Source of the DNA: Novosphingobium sp. FSW06-99 | GTDB taxonomy: Bacteria; Pseudomonadota; Alphaproteobacteria; Sphingomonadales; Sphingomonadaceae | Length of the DNA: 64,000 nt | Assembly: GCF_001519065.1 (NCBI RefSeq) | Contig: NZ_KQ954262.1 | Span: 82,546 to 146,545, forward strand | Direction: 5' to 3' | Shown here: one piece after another, positions 53,191 through 60,804 of the stretch | How the letters are laid out: every line of letters starts with the position of its first letter | How positions within the stretch are numbered: position 1 is the first letter of the stretch | Made by a program: the position numbers and the translations under genes | Notes under the pieces: model-generated | Told to the model about the DNA's origin: nothing | The model's database searches: none | Seen by the model: the letters and a program-made list of their open reading frames with translations, nothing else

Positions 53191-53985
53191 TCATGCGTCG
53201 ACCATGCTGGGGCGCCAGACGAGCGCGCGCCGTTCGATCAGGCGCACCAGCCAATCGGCACCAAGACCCAGCATGGCATAGACCATCAGGCACACCACGA
53301 TGATGTCGGTGCGCAGGAAATCGCGCGCATTGTTGATAAGATAACCCAACCCAGCCGAGGCGTTGATCTGTTCGGCGACGACCAGCACGAGAATGGCGAT
53401 CGACAGCGAATAGCGCAGCCCCACCAGCAACGACGGCATCGCACCGGGCAGGATGACATGCCGGATCAATTGTGCCTGGCTGAGGCCAAAGCTGCGCGCG
53501 CCCTCGATCAGGCGCGGATCGACGCTGCGGATGCCGCTGTACAAGTTGAGATAAACCGGAAAAGTCGAGGCAAACGCGATCAGCGCGACTTTGGGCAATT
53601 CTCCAATGCCGAACCACACGATGAACAGCGGCGTCAGCGCCAGCGTCGGGATAGTGCGCTTGATCTGCATCACCGGATCGACCGCCGCTTCGCCGCGCCG
53701 CGACAGCCCGGCAATCAGTGCCAGTACAACACCGGCCGTGATCCCGATCGACAGCCCCAGCAGCACGCGCTGAAACGACACTAATAGGTTCGACGGCAAT
53801 TCGCCCGACACGATCATTGCAAACAGCGTTCCCGCGACCGTCGATGGCGCGGCGAGTGTGCGCGCGGGGATCAGCCCGATGCGGCTGGCCGCTTCCCACA
53901 GCACCAGCAGCGCCAGCGGCGACACCCAGTGCGAGGTGCCAAGTCGGCTGAGCAGGGATCGGGATGAACCGGTTGGGGCGACCAT
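53191..53985 (-). CDS. ssuC: Sulfonate/taurine-type ABC transporter permease
   Basis: A 264-residue inner-membrane permease with about six helices. It carries the EAA loop PRLIEGARSFGLSQAQLIRHVILPGAMPSLLVGLRYSLSIA, the ATPase contact site typical of SsuC/TauC/NrtB. It is the first gene of the six-gene minus operon. The start at 53985 lacks a strong ribosome site, so an internal start is possible. The 295-base upstream region is shared with the divergent LysR gene and holds repeated motifs and a hairpin. Confidence 0.88.
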   Translation of the reverse strand: MVAPTGSSRSLLSRLGTSHWVSPLALLVLWEAASRIGLIPARTLAAPSTVAGTLFAMIVSGELPSNLLVSFQRVLLGLSIGITAGVVLALIAGLSRRGEAAVDPVMQIKRTIPTLALTPLFIVWFGIGELPKVALIAFASTFPVYLNLYSGIRSVDPRLIEGARSFGLSQAQLIRHVILPGAMPSLLVGLRYSLSIAILVLVVAEQINASAGLGYLINNARDFLRTDIIVVCLMVYAMLGLGADWLVRLIERRALVWRPSMVDA

Positions 53986-54036
53986 GGTACGGACTCACTC
54001 GTGCGACGGGATAACGGCGTTGAGCCAATACCTTGA

Positions 54037-54060
54037 TGTCTACCAATTCAATTGAGTTCC
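54037..54060. promoter_or_regulatory. Motif copy upstream of the sulfur ABC operon
   Basis: TGTCTACCAATTCAATTGAG (54037-54056) shares TGTCTACCAAT with 60559-60569 in front of the FAD oxidoreductase gene. It lies 52 bases upstream of the permease start and could be an activator site or part of the promoter. Confidence 0.45.
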
Positions 54061-54086
54061 ACGAGTCTGCCTTGAGCAACGCTTAT

Positions 54087-54111
54087 AGGTGGGCGCGGCA
54101 GGCGCCCACCT
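54087..54111. other. Stable hairpin in the ABC/LysR divergent region
   Basis: AGGTGGGCGC (54087-54096) pairs perfectly with GCGCCCACCT (54102-54111) around GGCAG. Neither side has a T-run, so it is not a typical terminator; a leader-RNA structure or an insulating element is possible. Confidence 0.4.
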
Positions 54112-54184
54112 CATCACAAACCATCATTTTATATCAGATACTTAGATCGTGGCCACAGGCGGGATATAGGAATCCTTCGCCGCA

Positions 54185-54210
54185 GTTAATCTCTACTATT
54201 TTGATTGGCA
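54185..54210. promoter_or_regulatory. Motif copy upstream of the LysR gene
   Basis: TTAATCTCTACTATTTTGAT begins at 54186 and continues TGGCA. It resembles TTAACTCTACTGTATTGATT at 59061-59080 in front of the binding-lipoprotein gene and, on the reverse strand, the copy at 60559-60584. Confidence 0.45.
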
Positions 54211-54280
54211 TTTCTCATCCGCCTATGAGACTTGTTCGCGCGTCCCTGCGCTTGCAAAGTTCCCAAGGTAATCCAGACCC

Positions 54281-55114
54281 ATGCCAGTCAATCTTCCCAC
54301 CAACCTGCTGCGCAGTTTTGTCGCCATTGTCGACACAGGGTCGATGCTCAACGCTTCGGAAAAGGTGTTTGTTACCCAGTCCGCGCTCAGCCTGCAGATC
54401 AAGCGGCTGGAAGAGCTGTTGCAACAGGCGCTGTTCCACCGCGACGGGCGGCGCCTGACGCTGACCCCGGCGGGCGAACTGATGCTGGATTATTCACGCA
54501 AGGTGCTGGGCCTGCACGACGAAGCCGTGGCGGCAGTGACCGCCGGGCACTTCGCGGGCCCTGCGCGGATCGGCATGGTGCAGGATTTTGCCGAGATGCT
54601 GCTGTCGGGCCTGCTGGCGCGCTTTGCCGAGTTGCACCCCGAGGCGCAGATCTATTCGCGCGTGGCCGGCACCGCCGAAATGCTGGCGCAACTTGAACGC
54701 CGCCAGCTCGATATCGTGCTGGGGTTTGCAGCGCCGGGCGATCCCGATGCCATCGCCCACGCGCCGATGGCCTGGTACGGCGAAATCGCACTACTCGATC
54801 GCAACCCGATCCCGCTGGCCGTGCTCGAAACGCCGTGCCGCTTCCGCGAAGCCGCGGTGCGCGCGCTGGAGGATTCGGGCCGTTCGTTCCGCATTGCCGT
54901 CGAAACGCCCAATCTCACCACTTTGCGCGCGGCGGTTCAGGCCGGGCTCGGCGTAACTTGCCGCACCCATCTGTTCCTTAAAGAGGCCCCGCTGGAACAT
55001 CCCGGCCTGCCCGCGCTGCCGCGTGTTTCGTGCATCCTGCGCACCGGCAGCGCACTCGACGGGGCCACCTCACGCCTGGCTGAACTCGTGCGGGACACTG
55101 TCGCGCCGCTGTGA
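54281..55114 (+). CDS. LysR family regulator of the sulfur genes
   Basis: A 277-residue regulator, slightly short for LysR. The helix-turn-helix (NLLRSFVAIVDTGSMLNASEKVFVTQSALSLQIKRLEELL) occupies about residues 8-47, and an effector domain follows. It diverges from the ABC operon, the position of CysB/Cbl/SsuR-like activators, and probably controls that operon and others with the shared motif. Control by sulfur supply is inference. A peroxiredoxin-like gene follows about 110 bases downstream. Confidence 0.88.
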   Translation: MPVNLPTNLLRSFVAIVDTGSMLNASEKVFVTQSALSLQIKRLEELLQQALFHRDGRRLTLTPAGELMLDYSRKVLGLHDEAVAAVTAGHFAGPARIGMVQDFAEMLLSGLLARFAELHPEAQIYSRVAGTAEMLAQLERRQLDIVLGFAAPGDPDAIAHAPMAWYGEIALLDRNPIPLAVLETPCRFREAAVRALEDSGRSFRIAVETPNLTTLRAAVQAGLGVTCRTHLFLKEAPLEHPGLPALPRVSCILRTGSALDGATSRLAELVRDTVAPL

Positions 55115-55222
55115 CCGACGCATATTGCAAAGTCTCAAGCATGGCCGTGCGCTTCTCGATGTCGCGCGCGGCGCTTGCTGCCTACGCCTTGCCTGCCGAC
55201 AGCAACAAGGAGTGCGCAGACA

Positions 55223-55891
55223 ATGACCAGCAGGACTTTGGCCGAACGCTTTGCCGAACTTCAGGCAGAGCGCGAACGCACCTGGCCAGCCGCCCGACTG
55301 GAAAAGAACGCGCGTCAGCGGCGCGTGCTGGTCGAGCGCAACGATCCTTCGGCCCGGCCGCAGCCGGGCGAGCGGATTGCGCCGTTCACGCTGATCGATG
55401 CCGAGGGTCATGCGCTGGCAAGCACCGATCTGCTGGCGCAAGGGCCTGCGGTGCTGGTATTTTTCCGCTATGGCGGATGTCCGGCCTGCAACATCGCGCT
55501 GCCCTATTACGAGCAAACGCTGTGGCCCGCGCTCCACGCGGCGGGCATCCCCCTGCTGGCGGTCAGCGCCCAGATCCCCGTCGATCGCGGCCCGAGTTTG
55601 CGCCACGGGCTGACGTTTCCGACATTTTCCGATCCCGACTATGCGCTCGGCCGTCAGCTCAACCTGACGTTCCTGCCCGACGACCGCCCCGAAGTGGCCC
55701 CCGGCCAACCGTGGATCGGCGCATCGCTGGGCACCAACAGCTATGAAATCGACCAGCCCGCGGTGGTCGTGCTGAACAGCGACCATACGCTGCGCTTTAT
55801 CGATGTCAGCCCCGACTGGATGGTTCGCACCGAAAGCGATGTCGTGCTGGCCACCATTCCTGAAGCAGGCGCAACCGCACGGGCCGCCTAA
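55223..55891 (+). CDS. Thioredoxin-fold redoxin (AhpC/TSA-like peroxiredoxin)
   Basis: A 222-residue cytoplasmic protein. After a charged helical N-terminus comes a redoxin domain with VLVFFRYGGCPACNIALPYY, in which the GGCPAC pair is the likely redox centre, then ISAQIPVDRG-type and FLPDDRPEV segments. It resembles AhpC/TSA peroxiredoxin-like proteins that reduce peroxides. The ATG at 55223 has AAGGAG ten bases upstream. It may cope with peroxide from the reduced-flavin monooxygenases of this island, which is inference. Its 3' end overlaps that of the opposite-strand dehydrogenase by four bases. Confidence 0.82.
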   Translation: MTSRTLAERFAELQAERERTWPAARLEKNARQRRVLVERNDPSARPQPGERIAPFTLIDAEGHALASTDLLAQGPAVLVFFRYGGCPACNIALPYYEQTLWPALHAAGIPLLAVSAQIPVDRGPSLRHGLTFPTFSDPDYALGRQLNLTFLPDDRPEVAPGQPWIGASLGTNSYEIDQPAVVVLNSDHTLRFIDVSPDWMVRTESDVVLATIPEAGATARAA

Positions 55892-56838
55892 TATCCCCGC
55901 AACCGGTCGACCACGTCGACCGGTTGCTGGCCATAGGCGACACGGGTGATGTCGGTCAGGATCTTGTCGAGCAGCTTGCCGCGCGCCAGCGTATAGCTGG
56001 CCGAAATATGCGGCGTCAGCAGCACGCGCCGGTGAGTATAGAGCGGGTGCCCTGCCGGCAGGGGTTCGGGATCGGTCACATCGAGCGTCGCGAACGACAG
56101 ACGCCCGGAATTGAGCGCGGCGATCAACGCCGCCTGATCGACCACCGAACCGCGCGCCACGTTGATCAGATGCGCACCGGGTTTAACCTGGGCCAACAAG
56201 TCCGGTCCGAACAAGTGGCGGGTTTCCGGTGTGGCGGGCACGGCAATCACCACATGATCGGCACGCGCCACGACGTCGGCTACGCTGGGCAGCATTTCGA
56301 CCCCGATCACCCCGATCCTGGCGGCATTGCTGCGCCGCGCCGCCACGACCCGCGCGCCGAGCGCGGTGGCGCGGCGGGCGACGGCCGTGCCGATCGCCCC
56401 CAGCCCGACCACTCCAATCGTGCTGCCCAGCACCTGGCCCAATTCGGTATAGCGCCATTGCGCCGGTTCATGCGCGGCCGCAGCAGCCAGATCCTTGGTG
56501 CGCGCATAGATCGCCGCAATGACATAGTCGGCGATTTCTTCCGAAGCCGTGCCGCGCGCGCACGACACCACCGGCGCATCGAGCAGCCAGTGCGGATAGA
56601 AATCAACCCCCGCCGATGATGTGAACACCCAGCGCAAGCGACCCGGCCAACCCGCCGGGACATCGTCACGCGGCGCCTGTCGCCAGGCAGGCGTGGGCCG
56701 CACGATCAGGGCATCGGCATCGTTGGCGATCGTCCAGGGCGTATCAACCGGCGCGGCGATCACTTTGGGCCGGGAGGGATGGCGCGCAATCGCCTCGTTC
56801 AGCTCTGCCTCAAGCTGGCTGGCAATCACAAAGCTCAT
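55888..56838 (-). CDS. D-2-hydroxyacid dehydrogenase, NAD(P)-binding
   Basis: A 316-residue oxidoreductase. The nucleotide fold contains TIGVVGLGAIGTAVA, and the catalytic triad is visible as NVARGSVVD (Arg), DVTDPEPL (Glu) and LLTPHIS (His). It would interconvert a 2-hydroxyacid and a 2-ketoacid. The ATG overlaps the stop of the DszC/SfnB-like gene, so it belongs to the binding-protein operon. In an organosulfur setting a sulfo- or mercapto-lactate-like substrate is conceivable, but nothing in the sequence shows it. Confidence 0.88.
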   Translation of the reverse strand: MSFVIASQLEAELNEAIARHPSRPKVIAAPVDTPWTIANDADALIVRPTPAWRQAPRDDVPAGWPGRLRWVFTSSAGVDFYPHWLLDAPVVSCARGTASEEIADYVIAAIYARTKDLAAAAAHEPAQWRYTELGQVLGSTIGVVGLGAIGTAVARRATALGARVVAARRSNAARIGVIGVEMLPSVADVVARADHVVIAVPATPETRHLFGPDLLAQVKPGAHLINVARGSVVDQAALIAALNSGRLSFATLDVTDPEPLPAGHPLYTHRRVLLTPHISASYTLARGKLLDKILTDITRVAYGQQPVDVVDRLRGY

Positions 56839-58007
56839 TGGCCCAGCCCCGCCTTGCCCGCACTGATCAGCACGGTATCGGCCTGCGGCGAATGGATCCG
56901 GCTGCACAACACGTCGCGATAATGGCGTTCGAGCGGGTTGTTGCGGCTGATCCCCGGATTGCCGGTCAATTCCAGCCCGATTTCGACCGCGCGGATCGCG
57001 TTGCCATTGGCAACATGCTTGACCAGGTTGACCTCGCTGGGCGTGACCGGGCGCCCCGCATCGATTGCGGCGGCGGTGCCCTCAATCAGCGCGCGGTTGG
57101 TGTGCAACAGCGCCTCGATCTCGCCGAACTTTTCCTGCACGCGCGGCAAAGTGGCCAGTGCCGCGCCCAGATTGGCGGGCACCCGATCGTTGAGATAGCG
57201 CGCCAGCCAGTCGCGCGCGGCCCGCGCCGCGCCGTCATAGATCGTGGCAATCGCCAGCGCGTTCCACGCCATGGCGCCGTTGGCCGCACCGGGGAGCGGC
57301 GCCCAATCGCGCGGATGGCGCAGATCGACCGCAAAATCCGCCGGGGTCGGCGTGTCGTGAAACACCACTTTGTGGCTGACCGTGGCGCGCATGCCCAGAT
57401 GATCCCATTCGGGGACGATCGTGATCCCCGGCGCCGCCGGATCGACCAGCAACAGGCCAAGGCGCGGTTCCGGTTCATCGGTGCGGGCAAACACGGCAAA
57501 CCAGTCGAGCCCGGTCGATCCGGTCGAATAGATCTTTTCGCCCGAAATCAGCCACTGGTCACCCACGCGCCGGGCAATCGTCTTGGGCAGGCCGCCGCGC
57601 ACCGGGGTGCCCAGTTCGGGCTCAACCCGGAACGTGCCGATCAGCCCCTGCCCGGCCACCGCCTCGCGCGCCAGCCGTTCATAAAGCGCGCCCGGCCAAC
57701 GGCCGTTGCGATCGGGCGCGGCGTGAAAGGCATATGTCATGAACAGGATCAGCGCGGTCGAAGGATCACCCTTGGCCACCGCCCCCAGCACACGCAAGGC
57801 ATCGACAAAGCCCGCACCGCTGCCGCCCAGACGCGGCTCCACGGTCAGGCCGATCAGCCCAAGTTCGGCCAGAATATCGAAATTCTCGCGCGGGAAGCGC
57901 GGACTGCGGTCATAGTCTTCGGCGCGTTCGGCCAGTCGCCGGGTCAGCAGGTCGAGCGCGGCGTCCGACAGATCGGGACCGGTGGCAACAACGGCATGCG
58001 TGGCCAT
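56835..58007 (-). CDS. Acyl-CoA dehydrogenase-fold flavin monooxygenase (SfnB/DszC-like)
   Basis: A 390-residue protein with the acyl-CoA dehydrogenase fold: helical N-terminus, GLIGTFRVEPELGTP, WLISGEKIYSTGSTGLDWF and a helical C-terminal domain. It ends in SRNNPLERHYRDVLCSRIHSP. The R..RD....R.H.P pattern is seen in DszC and SfnB-type enzymes rather than true acyl-CoA dehydrogenases, whose catalytic Glu block is not evident. A role in FMNH2-dependent oxidation of an organosulfur compound fits its position between an ABC binding protein and a hydroxyacid dehydrogenase. The SfnB/DszC call is an inference. Confidence 0.8.
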   Translation of the reverse strand: MATHAVVATGPDLSDAALDLLTRRLAERAEDYDRSPRFPRENFDILAELGLIGLTVEPRLGGSGAGFVDALRVLGAVAKGDPSTALILFMTYAFHAAPDRNGRWPGALYERLAREAVAGQGLIGTFRVEPELGTPVRGGLPKTIARRVGDQWLISGEKIYSTGSTGLDWFAVFARTDEPEPRLGLLLVDPAAPGITIVPEWDHLGMRATVSHKVVFHDTPTPADFAVDLRHPRDWAPLPGAANGAMAWNALAIATIYDGAARAARDWLARYLNDRVPANLGAALATLPRVQEKFGEIEALLHTNRALIEGTAAAIDAGRPVTPSEVNLVKHVANGNAIRAVEIGLELTGNPGISRNNPLERHYRDVLCSRIHSPQADTVLISAGKAGLGQ

Positions 58008-58010
58008 GGC

Positions 58011-59027
58011 TCAGGCCTCCTCGATCACGGGGTTGAACCGGTTGTCCCACAAGGGGCGCACATCGACTTTGTGCGGGATTAGCCCGGCATCGGCGAACAC
58101 GTCGGCAACCGCCTGTTGCGACGCGATCGCCGCATCGGTGACCGGTCGCAATTGATAGGGATCGCTCTTGCGCGCAAATTGCGCGCGAACATAGTCCACC
58201 GGCACGCCGATCGACTTGGCGACAATCGGGGCCCACTGTGCCTCGTGCGCGGTGCTCCAGGCAAAGGCCTGACGTTGCAGGCGCAGGAACCGGCGGATCA
58301 GGTCGGCGCGCACCGGATCGGCAATCGCCTGCTTGTGCGCGGTCAGCAGATAGTTGCCCGACAAGAAGCCCAGCGCGGTTTTGAGGATGCGCGCGCCATC
58401 ATTGGCGATCGCACGCTCGATCGGATAGCCGTAGACCGCCCAGGCATCGAGCGAACCTTGCGAAAAGGCCGCGGCGCCATCGGCCACGGTCATCGCCACC
58501 GGATAGATATCCGACCAGCCCAGACCGACCGATTGCAGCATCCGGATCAGGAAATATTGCGCGGTGGTGGCGCGTACATAGCCAACCCGGCGCCCCTTGA
58601 GATCGGCCAGCGTGCGGATCGTCGAGCCTTTGGGCACCAGCACGGCCTGGCTGTTGACGTCGCCATGCTCGATGGCGATCTGCGAAAAGCTCTGCACCGA
58701 GGAAGACAGCGCAAACACCGGGGGAATCTCGCTCATCCCGGCCAGATCGATCGCCCCCGAATTGAGTGCCTCGACCGCCAGGTGGCCGGATTCGAATTCG
58801 GCATAGCTGATCGGGAAATCGGGCGTGATCCCGGCGGCGGGAAACAGCAGGCGGGTATCGGTCGCCCCTTTGCCGATCACCGCCACGCGCAGGCCCTTGG
58901 CTGCGCCGGGTTTGTGCCAGCCGCACCCGGCCAGCAAAGCGGCCGAGGCCACGGCCCCGCCCCCCGCCAGGATGCGACGACGGGTGTGCCCGCTGGTGAG
59001 GACGGCGGACGACTGCGGAAAAATCAT
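58011..59027 (-). CDS. ABC substrate-binding lipoprotein, aliphatic sulfonate type (SsuA-like)
   Basis: A 338-residue periplasmic-binding protein. The N-terminus has an arginine-rich RRRILAGGGAVASAALLAGC, with a lipobox LAGC and a twin-arginine look, so it is likely lipid-anchored. The mature part has the NMT1/SsuA-like pattern: VEALNSGAIDLAGM, VPKGSTIRTLADLKGRRVGY and FSQGSLDAWAVYGYPIE. It probably delivers ligand to the SsuBC-like membrane parts 4 kb away. The ATG at 59027 is chosen over 59051. It begins an operon with the SfnB/DszC-like and D-2-hydroxyacid dehydrogenase genes. Confidence 0.88.
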   Translation of the reverse strand: MIFPQSSAVLTSGHTRRRILAGGGAVASAALLAGCGWHKPGAAKGLRVAVIGKGATDTRLLFPAAGITPDFPISYAEFESGHLAVEALNSGAIDLAGMSEIPPVFALSSSVQSFSQIAIEHGDVNSQAVLVPKGSTIRTLADLKGRRVGYVRATTAQYFLIRMLQSVGLGWSDIYPVAMTVADGAAAFSQGSLDAWAVYGYPIERAIANDGARILKTALGFLSGNYLLTAHKQAIADPVRADLIRRFLRLQRQAFAWSTAHEAQWAPIVAKSIGVPVDYVRAQFARKSDPYQLRPVTDAAIASQQAVADVFADAGLIPHKVDVRPLWDNRFNPVIEEA

Positions 59028-59060
59028 CACTCTGCTTTCGATTTCGGGCAAACGGGCCTA

Positions 59061-59083
59061 TTAACTCTACTGTATTGATTGAG
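59061..59083. promoter_or_regulatory. Motif copy upstream of the binding-lipoprotein gene
   Basis: TTAACTCTACTGTATTGATT (59061-59080) followed by GAG lies 33 bases upstream of the lipoprotein start and parallels 54185-54210. It could be a shared activator site of the sulfur genes. Confidence 0.45.
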
Positions 59084-59128
59084 AATCCGCGCGGCAATTG
59101 AGGATTGCCAATAAGGGCGACAAAGGCG

Positions 59129-60529
59129 CTAAAGTGTGGCCACCCCGGCGAGCAGCCGCGCCAGAGCCCAGACCTGTTGGCGGATATCGGGCACCGCGAT
59201 CATTTCCCAGGCGATACCCTTGGTCAGCGGGCCGACCGCATGGATGCGCGGATTGGCCTGGCCTGCATGACCGATCACACGCCATTGCGGATCGACGTCA
59301 AGCCCCAGTCGGTGCACGTCGGCGCGCATTGCGCCACGCCCCAGCAACGCCTGGATCAGCGGTTGCCGCGCCTGCGCAATGTCGCCTTCGGGGCCGATGC
59401 AGTTGATCACCCGCGCCGCCGCCAGCGTGGCGATGGCATTGCTGCCGCGCGGACGCCAATGCAGCACCGCAGCATCCGCATCGACAGAGGCATCGACCAG
59501 TCGCCCGGCAACAAAGCGCAGGCGCCCTTCGGCCTGCAACGCGTCCAGCCGCGCGCCGATTTCGGGCGCCAGACGATGCCGATGGACATCCCAAAAGGGG
59601 CGCAAATGGCGCAGAAAACTCGCCTGCGCCCGCGCATCATGGGCACGCCACAGCGCCTGGGTGTGTGGTCGCAATTCATCGATGGCCAATCGCCAGCCGA
59701 CTTGCGCGGCACGCCGGCGTACCGCGCCGACCAGCGCGGTGCTACGTGCCGTGGGCGCGGGCACCTGCGCGACATCGGGCCCGGATGGCAGATGCGCGCG
59801 CGGGACCAGTCCGCGCCGCGACAGCGCCACGATCGGGCCACGATGCCCGCTTCGATCGAGCGACAGGATCAGATCGATCGCGGTCAACCCGGTACCGACC
59901 AGCACGACGCGATCATCCGGCCGCAACCCTGCCAGCGCCTCGGGATGCCAGGGGTCGGCCCAAGCCAGCGGCGGCGGTAGCATGGCCAGCGGCGCAGGCA
60001 GGCGCGGCAGACAATGGCCCAGCGCCAACACCGCAGTGCGCCCGGCCACCACGCGGCCATCGGCCAGCACGGCATCGACCCCTTGCGCGGTTTCAACCAG
60101 ATCGACGACGTCGTCGGCACGCACATGCAACGGGCGACGGGTCTGCCCCAGACTGTTGATCAGCACTTCGCGCAAGTATTGCCCATAGGCCAGCCGGGGC
60201 ACGAACCGGTTGCACTGATCGGCATCCGAAAATCCCATCCAGCGCAGAAAATGGCCCGGATCGTCGGGAAATGCGCTCATGTTCGCGGCGCGCACGTTAA
60301 GCAGGTGTTCGGGACGCCGCGTGCCGAACGCCAGACCTTTGGCAAGCGCGGCCTGATCGCGTTCGAACAGGACCACCGGGACCCCCTGCCGGGCAATATT
60401 GATGGCCAGCAACGTGCCCGAAAACCCGCCCCCGACAATCAGCACGGGCAATTGCGCCCGATCATCGGCAACCGCGCTCATCCCCGGTCCGGAGCCTTCA
60501 TTGCCATCAAACTCCTGCAATCGCGTCAT
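59129..60529 (-). CDS. FAD/NAD(P)-binding oxidoreductase
   Basis: A 466-residue flavoprotein. PVLIVGGGFSGTLLAINIAR is the FAD-binding Rossmann motif, VVLVGTGLTAIDLILSL the second nucleotide site, and HLLNVRAANMSAFPDDPGHF matches the FAD-NAD(P)-binding (YdhS-like) group. It may supply reducing power to or directly oxidise substrates in the adjacent sulfur cluster; no specific reaction can be named. An ATG at 60481 with a GGACCGGGG site is an alternative start. It is transcribed on its own, about 100 bases before the binding-lipoprotein gene, and divergent from a TonB receptor. Confidence 0.82.
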   Translation of the reverse strand: MTRLQEFDGNEGSGPGMSAVADDRAQLPVLIVGGGFSGTLLAINIARQGVPVVLFERDQAALAKGLAFGTRRPEHLLNVRAANMSAFPDDPGHFLRWMGFSDADQCNRFVPRLAYGQYLREVLINSLGQTRRPLHVRADDVVDLVETAQGVDAVLADGRVVAGRTAVLALGHCLPRLPAPLAMLPPPLAWADPWHPEALAGLRPDDRVVLVGTGLTAIDLILSLDRSGHRGPIVALSRRGLVPRAHLPSGPDVAQVPAPTARSTALVGAVRRRAAQVGWRLAIDELRPHTQALWRAHDARAQASFLRHLRPFWDVHRHRLAPEIGARLDALQAEGRLRFVAGRLVDASVDADAAVLHWRPRGSNAIATLAAARVINCIGPEGDIAQARQPLIQALLGRGAMRADVHRLGLDVDPQWRVIGHAGQANPRIHAVGPLTKGIAWEMIAVPDIRQQVWALARLLAGVATL

Positions 60530-60558
60530 GTTTCAATCCGGTACGGACCATAGCTATT

Positions 60559-60584
60559 TGTCTACCAATAGAGTGGAGATTAAC
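60559..60584. promoter_or_regulatory. Motif copy between the FAD oxidoreductase and the TonB receptor
   Basis: TGTCTACCAATAGAGTGGAG (60559-60578) continues as ATTAAC. Its reverse complement, starting GTTAATCTCCACTCTATTGG, parallels the copies at 54185 and 59061, and its forward start TGTCTACCAAT matches 54037-54047. Confidence 0.45.
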
Positions 60585-60648
60585 GCGAGGCAAGCCCGTT
60601 TGCCGCCCTTGTTGCGCCAAGCCGTCCGAGCGTTCGGGTTGATGATAA

Positions 60649-60667
60649 CTCAACTTGAACAGTTGAG
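60649..60667. promoter_or_regulatory. Inverted repeat upstream of the sulfur-island receptor
   Basis: CTCAACT (60649-60655) and AGTTGAG (60661-60667) are perfect seven-base arms around TGAAC, about 140 bases before the receptor start. Possible operator. Confidence 0.4.
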
Positions 60668-60804
60668 AATAAATAGGACGACCCCCGGCATTCCGCCTAG
60701 ATCGGCGCCTGTCGCCGCCGGGGGTGTGCGCCGCTGCCCATCGGGGCGTGTCGGTGCGTTCGGGCGGCGGTCCGTCGACACAACAGATCATCCAGGGAAG
60801 AAAC

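Noticed and set aside
54087..54111. Calling the hairpin a terminator
   Set aside because: Neither strand has a T-run after the stem, and both adjacent genes start here rather than end.
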